This document shows, one piece after another, positions 48,162-60,228 of a DNA stretch of 64,000 bases (position 1 is the first letter of the stretch; each line of letters begins with the position of its first letter). A program made the position numbers and the translations under genes. Where the stretch lies: NCBI GenBank assembly GCA_914767715.1, contig OU612069.1:28579387-28643386 (forward strand), written 5' to 3'. The stretch is from Membranipora membranacea. Its lineage: Eukaryota; Bryozoa; Gymnolaemata; Cheilostomatida; Membraniporidae. Under the pieces are notes generated by a model, which was not told where the DNA came from, did not search any database, and saw only the letters and a program-made list of their open reading frames with translations.

Positions 48162-48325
48162 CTTACACCGTGATTAAAAGGTAAGTTCTACTGTAGCGCT
48201 GCAATTTATGTTTGAATTGTAGGGTAAGTTCTACTGTAACTTACATCGTTATTATAAGGTAAATTCTATAGTAGTGCTGTAACTGACATTGTTTTTATTA
48301 TAAGGTAAGTAATACTGTAGTGTTG
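48150..48325 (+). repeat. tandem repeats of the SLC25A10 stop codon region with a donor site
   Basis: Starting at 48150, units of 36-46 bp (starts 48150, 48193, 48235, 48271, 48317) each carry a version of gtagcgctgtaacttac, covering the last codons and the stop, followed by an aaggtaag-type donor. The first copy is the real end of the CDS. Confidence 0.75.
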
Positions 48326-49044
48326 GATCAATTTGTCGACAAGAGAAGAGGTGACTAAACTAATCTAGTCATCGATGTATTTAATCTGAGTAGGAGATGT
48401 TTCGATGTCCAAATATTATAGTGTCAGGGGCTGACTCATGTTTTGTCAGCGCAGTAGTTCACTAACTTTAGGAGATGGGGGCGTTTGAGGCCCCTACATG
48501 TGTTCTGTGTATATTTCAGCCTGAACTTCAAGTGATCCACCGTATAAATCTGCACGGTACAGCCAACAATACTTAAGGGGGAACTTAACTTAGAGTAGTG
48601 AAAATATTTCATTTTTATTTATATAATTTGCGATCCTGATAAATGCCTAGACATGTCAAGTAGTAATAGTTCCCTTTATCTTTGTAGCTCTCAGTGTTGG
48701 TGTATTTTGACACAGAGACTCCTCGAGGACTAACTACTACACATCGTCCTCACACGTAACCTCTACCGCTCATACATGTAAGAAACACCAACAACTGTAC
48801 CAATCATTGTCAGTAATCATGATTCCAATCGTACTTCCTATTATGTCTTCAAAGCTTTCAATGTAATTTTTATGGATGACATATATATGTTGCCTAGGGA
48901 ACAGCTGCCATGTTTAACCAAAGTAGTAAGGGGGCGAAATGAAGAATGTTCAGTCCTCCATCGCCAAATTAATTTAGGATATTTTTGTGGTAATTTTTAT
49001 AGGTATTCCGCATCCCTTCTTACTGACATTTTCTGTAGAGTATG

Positions 49045-49110
49045 TACAACGTCATGTATAACGTCATGTATAACGTCATGTATAACGTCATGTATAACAT
49101 TATGTATACC
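49045..49110 (+). repeat. 12-bp tandem repeat, about 5 copies
   Basis: The unit is aacgtcatgtat. It contains acgtca, a half CRE-like motif, but nothing indicates a regulatory role. Confidence 0.8.
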
Positions 49111-49326
49111 ATGATATATAGACAGGTTTATAGCTTAGAGAGGCTTAGCTGTGCACAACAAATACCTACTAACTTGTTCTTTGTATGTTCATGTTTTTGA
49201 ATTTTTTACTCCATTTAAATAATAGGAGGTCAGTCAGGTCACATCTTTTTATTCAACGCACTGATTAATAAATTATATACCTGAAATTGTTAATATTTTT
49301 CAACTTTTTCTAATCTTTGAAGATTG

Positions 49327-49332
49327 AATAAA
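49327..49332 (+). terminator. AATAAA signal candidate for SLC25A10
   Basis: AATAAA lies about 1.17 kb after the stop codon. A long, possibly spliced 3' UTR would be needed to reach it, so it is only one candidate. Confidence 0.3.
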
Positions 49333-50270
49333 GGAATATCTAAATTATTGGCAGCTTAATACACATTGATATCGTTATCGGTCGCCGTTACAGACAATTT
49401 ATCAATTAAAAAATCTGATGGTTTTCGGGCCCAATTCATCCTGTCATTGGAATGGTGCTAGATCTCTATCTAGCCATTAGGATAAGGTGGTTGCGGTTGT
49501 AGTCTGCCACATACGATGGCGATCACCAGAGGGTTGGCTGTAGGTATTTAGAATGTGCTGCTTACTTTATTGTAACATATTCGATGCTGACTCAGTTCAC
49601 ACACAGGGCTATTATCAATGATTATTTGACAGGGCTATTAGTATTTATAACCTTGGCTACTACTGTCTTTTATCTTCTTCTTTGTAATCACCACGCTTGA
49701 GTCAATTCTTTATTGTTATTGGCTAACAGGATGTTGTTTCTCTTTCATTCAAAGTTCATTGAACCTCCATTCATCCTGATTCATAGCTATCATTTAATAG
49801 ATAAAGCTTGTCTCAGCAGTTTCACTTTCATATTTAATTGTGACATAGATAGAATGAAACTGCTTTGCTCTCAGATTTGATTCTACTGTCACCTGTGTGC
49901 TGTGTGGAGGAAGTTTTGTAGAAGGTCTTCAGTGACACTAAAGAGTAAATACTAATAGTCCAACAGATGATAGAACAGGTCACAGGAGGGGAGTTCTAGT
50001 CTTAGAGGATCACTTGTAAGTATATCTTATTAGTCTTATACCTGTTAGGCATACCTACAATGTACAATACTCTTGAGTTTGATGCATGCTATGGTATGCA
50101 TTGTACAATGCATGGATGGATTGGTTAGAGGTAAAGAAAGGTTTGGTTAGGGTACCCAGATCAACAAACCTATGACTGGTAATTAATTAGCCCAGTGAAG
50201 TGAAGTGAGGAATATTAAATAAATTATCAGTGATTTGTGGTGCTCTGCGTTGACCTCACGCCTTTTTCCT
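49333..50270. other. intergenic interval between SLC25A10 and the RING gene
   Basis: No exon was recognised. An acceptor-like cctttttcctgccag ends at 50275, suggesting that an upstream 5' UTR exon of the RING gene lies somewhere in this interval. Confidence 0.35.
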
Positions 50271-50287
50271 GCCAGATAAACCAAACA

Positions 50288-53200
50288 ATGGCGGATGCTG
50301 CTGTAGATCAGGCAGCTCAACCAGCTGACCAGCAGACTGATGGCGAATTGCCAGCAGCTGCTGAGCCACGAGCACCTGAACCAGAACCTCTACCTCCTGT
50401 AGAAGTTCCTCTAGACAAAGAGTATGAGTGTGGTTACTGCTTCACTAAATGCCCTTATATGGAAGATCCGAGGAAGTTACCAGACTGTGATCACGTGTTC
50501 TGTGCAGTCTGCTTAGATGGTAATCTGAACCCAGCCGAGGATTTTGTGTGCCCATTTTGCAAGTAAGTCGTAAACTGTTTTTGTTACTCCATTTTATAGC
50601 AACCTCAAATGCATTCAATAGCAATATTTTTTAATTCGCTTTGAAAGGCGGCATGGGGGCGTGGGCCTGGTGTAAGTGATGTCATTATACTCGATTCTTT
50701 ACTTTCCTAATAACTGGTTGAAACGAGGAATACACGCTAGCTTTGAGTTATCATATGTCACGTCTCTACAGCCTTAAGCAGGTATGGAGAACTCTGGACG
50801 ATCTCCCAAGAGCTCTGGTGACGGCTCCAGTCAATGAGGTGGAAGAGGAAAGAGCTCAGAATCCCTCATCGTGTCAGGACAGTACTAAAGACTGCAGCAA
50901 GCCGGCTGCCCACTACTGTGTTAAATGTGACAAGAGATTGTGCAAACAGCTCTATACTCAGGTAGATAAGACTGGTTAAACTCTTTGTCAGCCTTCATTT
51001 CATTGTCTTAAAGCCAAGTGCCTAAGTGCTCAAACGCTGGCGGGGTTGATATTAGTAGGATTTCATAATCAACCACATACCACATGTTGGTGGGTTTGGT
51101 TGATAATAAATAGCCAATACTAGCAACCTCTCCAACGACTGAGCACTCAGTCGATTCTGGTTGTAAAGAGTTCATTACTACTATTGACTATTATTGACTT
51201 TAGGTTCACAAACAGTACATAGAGAACGGTTTATATGGTGGTGGCGGAGCTCATCGCGTTATAGAGATCCGTGTATATAATCGAGCACCTGACAGGTACC
51301 ATGATATGAGATATCGCTGTGACAAAGAAGGCCATGATAATAAGGTCATCATCAAGGGCTGTCACAAGTGCTGTGTAGTGTATTGTAAGAGGTGTAAGCC
51401 TGAAACTTTAAACTGCAAAGGTAAGTTCTATCGAGGTAATATGGGACCTGTTACTCCATGGCACTATATCATATGCGCCGTAAACGGTTGACTAGAGTCT
51501 CATGACTAAGTTTCAGATCAATTTGAAGAAGCCACACCAATTTTTTACCAGTTAGATATTTAATAAGCCTGTTGAAGTTTTGATTTGAGACAACATGTGA
51601 TAAGATAAAAGCCGAGTTAAATCATCAGAAAATTTCCCAATCCCAATATTGTTGAGATCATAGGCTATATGGATTTAAGATTGAAGCCCACAATGCTTTG
51701 ATGTGGCCAACAACCCCTGAGCATGATGGCAATAAATCTGATCAACTTTGGAATCATCTTCTCGGTGAAGTTGTGAAGTCGTATACATATTTCTGTGGTT
51801 TTTCTGTCATATGTCCTGGTAATTACAGATGGAACAAAAAACCATGACCTGAAAGCTCTGACTGAGACAGCCGAGACTCTCAGACAGAACTACGAGGAAC
51901 TTCTGAAGAAGTTAAACGAGAAGAGCTCAGAGATAAGTAAGATGAAGAAGTCGACTTGGAGAGAACTTTACTGGCTCAACGATAAACAAGTCGAGATGTG
52001 TGGGGAGGTGGATAGAATCACACAGGAACAGGTGAGCTGGCTCATCTAGTATAAGTACAGGGTAATCAGACAAGAGTCTAATGTTAGAGTTATGTCAGTG
52101 AGCTGCTCAAACTCTGCCTTGGTTCTGGTAGTGGCGTTACATTATCAACAGCATCCCAACCATGTTGAGTTCTGAAAATGGAATGCCAAATACCAGCAAT
52201 TAGGCAGACCTTGAGCAGTTAGGTGGAGTTGTGGTCGGTTATTTTGGTTGGGAATTTTTGTAAGCTAACATTAATTTGAGCCAGCTGAGATGAGAGTCTT
52301 TATGTAGTTAGATATTTCAAGCATGCGCAAAATGGCAAACTCCTCGGCCCCCCCCCCCTCCGCAAATATTTTACTCCTCTAGGGTAGGTTCTCACATATA
52401 AGTCTACCACAACTTAAGAAACTCAGCACAGAGTATCAACACTGCATACATGATTGTATTACGATTATGATTGTGATCAATTTTCCATTTTACCCAAATC
52501 TAACTAATTGAAGTTATACCATGATGATAATATTGAATAATACTGATAACACAAATTATTGGTGGTGGAAAGAGTTCCTAAGGGAAGGTAACTCTCATTC
52601 CCTGCATCATGATGTCACTCTGTACAAGTATTTTAGGCTGGCGAGAGAATATCCTAAAAGTATTAAATGTAATACTTCTATGATGTGGAAGGTTAGTGTT
52701 ATCAGCCAGCCTTGACAATGTGTTTGTGTATATACTTAGCCATGTGATAAAATACTACATGTTAATGCTCTCATTTTTATCCAGGTTGGTACTAACCTGC
52801 TTTATCTCACCAATGAACTTAACCTCAGGTTTAGTTCATTGATCTCACTGAGGCATTGGCGTAGTATCCTTTGGGTCTTCTTAGCAAATTCCTTCATCTG
52901 TTGTTTCAAAATTTAAATTGACACATTTAACAGATTGAGGAGATAAAGAGAAAGGCTGAGGCAGTGAAGACGGAGATAGTTGAGTTCTTTAGGGAGTGTG
53001 AGTCCAAGGTAGAACAGCATCAGACAGACCTGGACATGAGACGTACAGAGGTGGATGAGCTGTGGAGAGAGACTCACATACATCTCCAGCAGGACCATGA
53101 TACTGTCAGAGTACAGCAGTACTTTGAGAGAACCGCTAAAATAACGGAGCTCTCAAATCAAGTAGTAAACCCATGTGATCTAAAGACTCTGGAGCTTCAA

Positions 53201-53561
53201 AATAAAGGTGCGTTTGTACCATGTACTTTCCTTTTTCATCTGAATTAATTTATTTTATCAACTGACTTGAAACCTTTGGTATGAGTAAAGTTTCTGAATC
53301 TCAATGTTATTTGAGTTGATTTGAGTTGTTATGGACGGGGAGCAACTCTGAATGTGTAATTTTACTCCACCCTCTATGGGAACAAACTGGACATCACAAA
53401 AGAGTCGACAAGAATTTCTCAGTTTGTTTGTGTTTTATCATATATTCCTATGCTTCATTGTGTAATGTTTATGGATGTTTTGTGTTCTTGTAGATCAATG
53501 CAGAGAGGTTGAAAGGCGCACAAACTTACTGGATCAGAGACCCCAGCTCATAGCAGCGTAG
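50288..53561 (+). CDS. RING / B-box / coiled-coil protein (TRIM-type)
   Basis: Six exons in matching phase: 50288-50562, 50772-50961, 51204-51420, 51829-52031, 52934-53207, 53494-53561. The total is 1227 nt, giving 408 aa. An Ala/Pro/Glu-rich leader of about 45 residues is followed by a RING finger (CGYC, CDHVFCAVC, CPFC; residues about 52-92). Two B-box-like Cys/His clusters follow (CQDS to CVKCDKRLC; RCDKEGH to CHKCCVVYCKRC). From about residue 228 onward the protein is coiled coil. RING proteins of this layout are usually E3 ubiquitin ligases that dimerise through the coiled coil. There is no SPRY, NHL or other C-terminal domain: it stops after RPQLIAA. AATAAA follows at 53993. The start at 50288 is preferred over an upstream frame because it follows an acceptor (ag ending 50275). 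Confidence 0.88.
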
Positions 53562-53992
53562 AAGGTACCTGCAATGGTACAATCAGGATATATGTTCGAA
53601 AAATATCTTAGCTCAGGCATATTTTTTTAATTGTTATGAACATCATATTGTAGAGTGTTCTACAAAGTGAGACAAAAAGACGCTAGTAAAATATCAGATT
53701 GTGTCGCTGTCTTTAGTATACATCAAATCTGCCTCATTTTCAAAATCTATTTTTACATAATTACTTTGAGGTTTTTATTATCCATATTCATTTTCATTTT
53801 AATCTTACCTAGGCCTGCAGGGAGTTTTATGTCAGCAGCACATTATACCCACTGATTAGATTTTTAACCTTTTACAATACAAAAAAAACCTCCTCATTAT
53901 CTGTATGTCAAGGTCAGATACCGATATGATCACTAGAGTTATATATATCTTTAACTTTGTGTTCATAAGACCAGACACTTAAGATTAAATAG

Positions 53993-53998
53993 AATAAA
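53993..53998 (+). terminator. AATAAA signal candidate for the RING gene
   Basis: The hexamer lies about 430 bp after the stop codon, in AT-rich sequence. Confidence 0.4.
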
Positions 53999-53999
53999 G

Positions 54000-55091
54000 C
54001 CGGCCTCAATCTCTGATGATTCTACTTGGCGAAAGCAGAATAAATTGTCCACTTGATTGTTTTGCCATAAATGTTTGTTACATCGTCTCATATATCTTAG
54101 TGACTTACTCGGTGAATAAAGTTGATATGTATTTATCATTGCATACCTACTGTCAAGAGTCGTAGTCATCTGTACATATTTGGAGGAGACATCCTTGGGT
54201 AGTCAACCGCTAAAAGGAAAGCGATTTAACATGATATCCCCCAAATGACAAAGATATGCAAAAGCCATCTATTCCGATAGACTTAATCAGTGTTCTGAGT
54301 GAGCGGGAACTGGTGGGAACTGAGTTCCCGCAGAAAAATATAAAAAGGGAACCTTTAGAACACAGTTCCCATTGGATTCTGCACTAAAAAACAGTTTATA
54401 GTTGCCCCTTTTGACCAGATATCAATCATACTATTACAGATCCATATTTCTGCACAATTTGATCTAGAAATTGCCAAACATTCTCAAAACAACTTTTAAC
54501 CCAGAAAGTTAAAGTACCCACAATAATCATTTAGTCTAGGCCTATTTCTAATTTTCTTTATAATTGAGAGTTATCCTCTTCATTTCAAAGGTAAAATAAC
54601 TCTCAGCAAAAGTGTGTGACTGCCATGGATTCATGGCCACGTGTTCCATTTAAGGGGAGAATCAGTAACTGACAAACATTCTGAGACACATCTTTGTAGG
54701 ATAACACCAGATATTTGGACTGATTGCCCTATGAGATCAGATAACCCTATAACCACCTGACTTATATAACTAAGAGCTTAGTGAAATTCTATTTGCTTGG
54801 TCAACTGTCATATGGTCTAGTTTTTAACCTATTAGTTTAAACTTTTTTACCTAATAACACCTATGTAAAACTTGCTAGAATTGAACAAAATATAATATCC
54901 CATAATAGAACAACAAAATAATCAATGATTTTAAGAGCTCCAGCGGCTTAGGTGCTGCCGTGTGCAGCCAGCGGGAGGCTTTCAAGATCCCCAGATCAAG
55001 CCAGCCCAATAGGTGATGCCCCACCAGATATAGAGCCCAGCCAACTTGTCATGTATGCTGGGAACACACCCCAGCCTCCATAGCTCTTCAT

Positions 55092-55129
<38 letters not shown>

Positions 55130-55186
55130 GTGAATGAATAGCCCCAAATAAGCTGACTCTGACACGGAATACAAAAAATAATAATG
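54000..55186. other. intergenic interval
   Basis: No gene was seen. About 54289-54370 contains gggaac and gttccc inverted copies between cagtgttct and agaacacag and could be a very short MITE relic. A TA microsatellite lies at about 55092-55126. Confidence 0.35.
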
Positions 55187-55194
55187 GTTAAGGC

Positions 55195-55598
55195 CAGGGG
55201 CGTATATTCTAAAAAATTTCACTCACTGACTTTTTAGAGATGAGCATAATGATCGGGCGCAGCCCGATCCACACGCCGTAGGCGTGGCGGGGAGGGGCGC
55301 TTAAGCGCCCTCCCACCACGGAAATTTTTGCATATCGGTAGCAAAATAGTGCAAGCAGAGAGGTATTTCAATAGCTCACTGAGCTGTTGGGTACTTTCAG
55401 AAAACAACTCAATAGCAGTAGAAGATTACGGTAAAATTGTTCCAGTTATAAAGCACCCATTTGAAAAAAACTGACATTGATGGAAGTCGAACCCACTACA
55501 ATCTTATTACCAATGATTAGTGGGCAGATGCTCTCCACACTGAGCTATTCAGCCATTCACAGATATCCGTGGGCCGTGATTGCTAATATACGCCACTG
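55195..55598. mobile_element. hAT-like MITE with 8-bp TSD and an internal tRNA-like region
   Basis: The ends are caggggcgtatatt and, inverted, cagtggcgtatatt. gttaaggc flanks both sides exactly (55187-55194 and 55599-55606). The left part holds three short hairpins in a row (atcgggc/gcccgat, cacgcc/ggcgtg, gggcgc/gcgccc; about 55253-55316). The right part (about 55480-55553), read on the minus strand, has a box A-like tagctcagtgtggagagc and a degenerate box B, as in tRNA-derived SINEs. Confidence 0.8.
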
Positions 55599-55599
55599 G

Positions 55600-55848
55600 T
55601 TAAGGCCACTTTATTAAGCTTTCGAGATAACTAAGTGCACAAACTCTGCCTGAGTGATGGATGTAGAATTGAATTCTATACACTCCAAGCAAAATTGTAA
55701 TCGAAATAATACTACCATCAACCTGGGCAACATTTGAGCACTTAAAGGACTTACAGGACAGATCATCCTCGCCATCATGTCCATCCTCCCGATCCAATCC
55801 AGCCTCCCTTACATTGAAGCGCCAACCTTCATGTTCATCACATAGTAA
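55600..55848 (-). other. possible orphan exon, acidic and Cys-containing
   Basis: After an acceptor-like gagctttttag (minus strand) an open frame reads with protein-like composition (CDEHEGW, then LDREDGHDGEDD, then SCKSFKCSNV), with a possible donor after SNVAQ. No family was recognised. It could be a further exon of the minus-strand coiled-coil gene or chance. Confidence 0.25.
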
Positions 55849-56130
55849 CTAAAAAGCTCAAACCGTCTATATATTGGTCTCATGTGAACGGCTTAGATTA
55901 GATGTATAGAAGTTTTTGATTTTGACAACAATGTTGATGATAGTTTTTTAATTTGATTTTACTACCTGCATTGTTACTGTAGTAACAGCCAATTAAGTAA
56001 GTCAATACAATGTTGTCATTGAAATAAACATAATTTAATTCTTATATCGCTCGATAGAGAGTGAGCCACTGACTACCAAGAAGATGTCTCACACCTAGCT
56101 AGTCAGCACTGAGCCTTACAAAACATTGGC

Positions 56131-56250
56131 AATCTGATGTTAGACCCTCAGTATGAGTGCCATGCGTTATATGGATTGTTGGGACAACTCAATCTGATGT
56201 TAGACCCTCAGTATGAGTGCCATGCGTTATATGGATTGTTGGGACAACTC
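56131..56250 (+). repeat. exact 60-bp tandem duplication
   Basis: The string aatctgatgttagaccctca starts two identical 60-bp units. The duplication is in frame and keeps a short ORF open (unit YECHALYGLLGQLN), but no exon boundaries support coding. Confidence 0.85.
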
Positions 56251-56785
56251 AATAGTAAGTCAGTCAGTAAGTCAAGACTCAGGAATAAATGTGACAGAGA
56301 TTTGGTAATAATTGGTTGGCCGTAAGTTCTTTTTATAGAACGCAATTTAGTATTTGATTTCGGAGTGTGCAAACAAAATTTTAACTTTTGAATGACCATC
56401 ACCACTAGGAGCAGTTAGACTTAAAATTGTGAAATATAATATCAAGTAAAAAAGAAACCAATACATGCTGAAATAGCCAGCTGACATTACTGTTCGGTTG
56501 AATCTCCAAGCAAACTGCATAATTATGGATGAAACTGCTACGGCATATTTACCAAAAAACTCTCAAAATCGAAGTTATTCAGATTAAAACTTGGTATGAA
56601 AAAAAGCTGAGGCCTAAGGCAAGATCAGATAAGGATTCAAAATCAGTCCACAACCTGGCCAAATATTACTGTTAAAGCCTTACAAAACATGCTCTAAAAT
56701 TCAGACTAAGCCAAAGTTGGAACGGCGGAAATGAGAATATTGATGAAGTTTTTGCCTACCCTCCATATTAAATTTTCAACCTCTT

Positions 56786-59700
56786 TTATCGAGTACCATC
56801 ATCAACATTAATGATAACAGCACCATCAGCGCCATCACTGTCGCCGCCATCATCATTGCCACTGGCATTATTGTTGTCACCATCATTATCATCAGGATGG
56901 ACCACCATTGTGTCTGCTGGGACAAAATTCAGAGAGTTATGATGAACATTGAAGTTGCAAAAGACATGACATTGAGACCATGAAGGCAGCTAGCACCAGG
57001 GAAATAAGGTTGATATAGGAATAGTCATTTACTTATATTTTATAAACTTCTGCCTGCTTTGTTGACAAATTTCCTGAAATCCTTTTATGGATTTCAGGAA
57101 ATTTTCCTGAATGGATTTCATTACTAAAGAACTGAGATTAAACAGCTTTCAAACCCCTAATGATGCTAAAAACCTTGTCCTCTTCGGTTTTGAACCATGC
57201 CGATGTTGATACTGAAATAGATTTTTCCTATCACAATCGGTTTTTAAGGTCGGCCAATTTCAGCTCTTTTTGTAAACTAGAAAAGGGACAGCTCTGAACA
57301 AAGGTTTAGAATATGATATTAATATTGGAGCTAATGCTTTTGCTGATGCTAGGCTAAACCATATTGGTGAAGAGACTTTGCTGATTCAACTTACTATCTT
57401 CCATTGGCAAACTCTGAGCTCCACATAGTCCTGCAAGCAAGGAAGTCAAGTGATCAATTTATTCTGATCTCATGCTTACTTGGGGAAATTAAGCGCCAAT
57501 GATGCGCCTTACACAAAATGTGGATAGAACACCATTGTAAACATTGATAGCATGGTCTACTCTGAAGTAATAAACCAGCACCAACCCTGACCACATTGTC
57601 CAAGTGTTTGTTTGAGTGCTTAGCTTAAAGTGTGCCGGGATAGCTGGTAGTAGAATTTCATTATCAACCACTTTCTCAACAAGTGAGGAAAGATGGGGAA
57701 AGTGGTTTATTATGAAAACCTATTCCAGCTATCCCGGCGCAGTTTAAAATTATCCCAGTGTATGTATGAGACATCGCAAGGATCTTCACAACAAGAAATT
57801 ATAAATAAAATTCTGGATTTAAGATTTTCATCATCAGTACTGTTGCCTGAAGGACCTTTTGAACATTGCACTACTCTTTCACTTTGCACATTTTGATTAC
57901 AGTTGTGGAGGTTTAGGTTCCAATATGCAATTGATTTTACTGTGCGCTTATATTTTGAATTTTACACCCCCATAGTTACTCACCAACATGGTTTGCCACT
58001 CTGTTCATATCATTTTCTTGTCTGTGACTTCTCCTCGACAAGTGGCCAACCTCGTGGTAGAGGTTGTTGCTGGTGACATCTGACCTTTTAACATCTGTTC
58101 CGAGATCAGTACATGTTTTGTCGAGTTGCATCAAGGCCAAGTTTTTAACAGCGTAGTCAGCATTTGATTGCCTCACCTGCCTTTCGAGGGCTTTAATCTT
58201 CCCATCCTTCGCTGAAGAATGATTGTGAACATTTTTGCATCTTACCAGTGGAGACAAATTCAACCTAACTTATTGAAAAACCTTTAGAATAAATGTACAC
58301 AAAGTTTTCTTGTATTTGTTAATATCTAATATTCAGTTTGCAATTTTTATTTCACCAAACCTTGTAAGTTCTTTTGCTGCCTCACACTTTTGGCCTTAAG
58401 AGCCTTAACATCTGCTGTCAGTTTCCCCAACCTCTCATTCCCCTCTTCTAATGCCGACTTCAATTCCTGCTCTATGGCCTCTCTCTTCACCTTCTCATCT
58501 GCAGAATTGAAATTGAAAAGAATAGCGCAAAAAATAGAAACTGACTCTTGAAATACATTTTGATTCAGACAATGATGGCTTTGGCTTTGATTGTTTTGTT
58601 TTACTCATCTAATTCATCTAGGATGATTATGTCATAACTGCTGCTCTAGCACAAAATTCTACATATCATTTACATGTTTGTTGATATGTGTTGGTAAGTT
58701 TGTCATTAACAAGTTTAAACAAGTTTTATATTTCATAACAATAAACTCAATGGCACCCATATAAGTTACTTTGCTGAGTTTCTATCAGCTGTCTCTCTCT
58801 CTTCTGTGATACTTCTTCAAATGCCAGTATCCATTCCTTGATATCACTTCCTTGCTTTTCTATTTTTTCTTGGCTTTCTGCTTGTTTCTGTACCAAAGCC
58901 TGAACAGTATTTTCGAACTTCTCATCTGCCAGCTCTGACCATAAAGTCCTATAATCTTCTTTCTGCTTACGATACTCATCTAACGCGCAAGAATGACAGT
59001 GGTGATGTCAGTTAACCCAGCTAATCAAACACTACTGAAATGAAATCTGACTGGGATGGATATGGAGGCATACCAGCGGTTAAACCAAGGAGCTACAGTT
59101 TACATTAAAGTTTATTGGTGTGACATTGACAACATAGCTTCTTAATTTTTGATTGGAAAGCTTGCCGACATTCACCCATATTTTTTGGTCATTTCATTAA
59201 TGATGGCTTTGACTCAGGTATTTGTTATTGACTCATTCCATTCAGCTAATAAGCTATTGTAGTCAGAACTGCCAAAGCGCAAACAAGAATGCAATCCATA
59301 GTTTTGGTCATTCAAACTAGTAATTATGAACATAAAATATTATTGGATAAGTAAACGACCATGTCACATGGGGGTCAAATTGCACCAAAAACACTTTGAA
59401 GCGACAATAACTTAATGATAACTACCTTCAATATTCAAACTAAGACCCGTACTGTCTGCAAAATGCGCCCCACCTCTTTTGTTGTTGTCGTCGTCAATAA
59501 TCCCATACTCTGTGCACCTATAATAGAGAATATGATATATTTGGTGATGTGCTTTTTCAGTTTAATCAGGTAACTCAGGGGTTACAAGGAGAATGATTTT
59601 ATCAAACGGTTTGGAGTATTGACTATTTTAAATTGAGGATTGCAATGATTGTGCTTATTGTCTTCCAATATTTGTGTGAAATCATGTCTGAGTCATTTAG

Positions 59701-59838
59701 TAAAATTCTCGATAATACCAATTTCAATATTGATTCATACCTTTCTGTTTCCTGTATGTTATCACCTGTCCTTTGCTGCATCGTCCCATTGCTTGAAAAT
59801 GTTGATACCAATAATCGTGGTCTAACATCGGCTGCCAT
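56786..59838 (-). CDS. coiled-coil protein of unknown family
   Basis: Six exons in perfect phase on the minus strand: 59838-59741, 59517-59426, 58979-58770, 58498-58361, 58211-57984, 56913-56786. The total is 894 nt, giving 297 aa. It starts MAADVRPRLLVSTFSSNG with a disordered leader to about residue 60. From about residue 64 to 250 it is mostly heptad-like coiled coil rich in Lys, Glu and Gln (for example ALVQKQAESQEKIEKQGSD and EQELKSALEEGNERLGKL). It ends in a very acidic Asp/Asn/Gly tail (HPDDNDGDNNNASGNDDGG). No enzyme or zinc motif was seen. A scaffold or structural role is an inference from composition only. The splice-site and phase agreement makes the model credible, although an extra exon between 57984 and 56913 cannot be excluded. 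Confidence 0.75.
57067..57104. repeat. hairpin with perfect 16-bp arms
   Basis: aaatttcctgaaatcc and its reverse complement are separated by 6 bp, in the last intron of the coiled-coil gene. Confidence 0.75.
57624..57748. repeat. inverted repeat, arms about 50 bp
   Basis: The left arm carries gccgggatagctgg and aaccactttc; the right arm carries the inverted copies. It is probably a miniature foldback element in the last intron of the coiled-coil gene. Confidence 0.7.
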
Positions 59839-60228
59839 GTTTTGATTGCTTAAAATAAATATGATATTGTTACATATCAGCAGTTATGTGCATTCATTTA
59901 TGACATAAGAGGGTATACAAAATGTGAGTCAAGGAAATATGCCATCAAAAATATACATGGACTATGTCCATAATCGTGTTAATTTGACATGAAGCTACTG
60001 CAGTGTGGACAATGCAAATGCAAACTTTGATGATCATGGATGTAACATTAACTATCTGTTTGCAAGGGTCCATTCTAATTTATTTAATCAGACCAAACAT
60101 TACGAATTATTTCCACCTTAATCTCTTCAACGATAAATAATCATATCACTGAGTAGTACGAGCAACATTGGAGCATCTGAATCACGCAGGTTAGCTTAGT
60201 ACACTGGTCACAGAGAAATTATATACAG

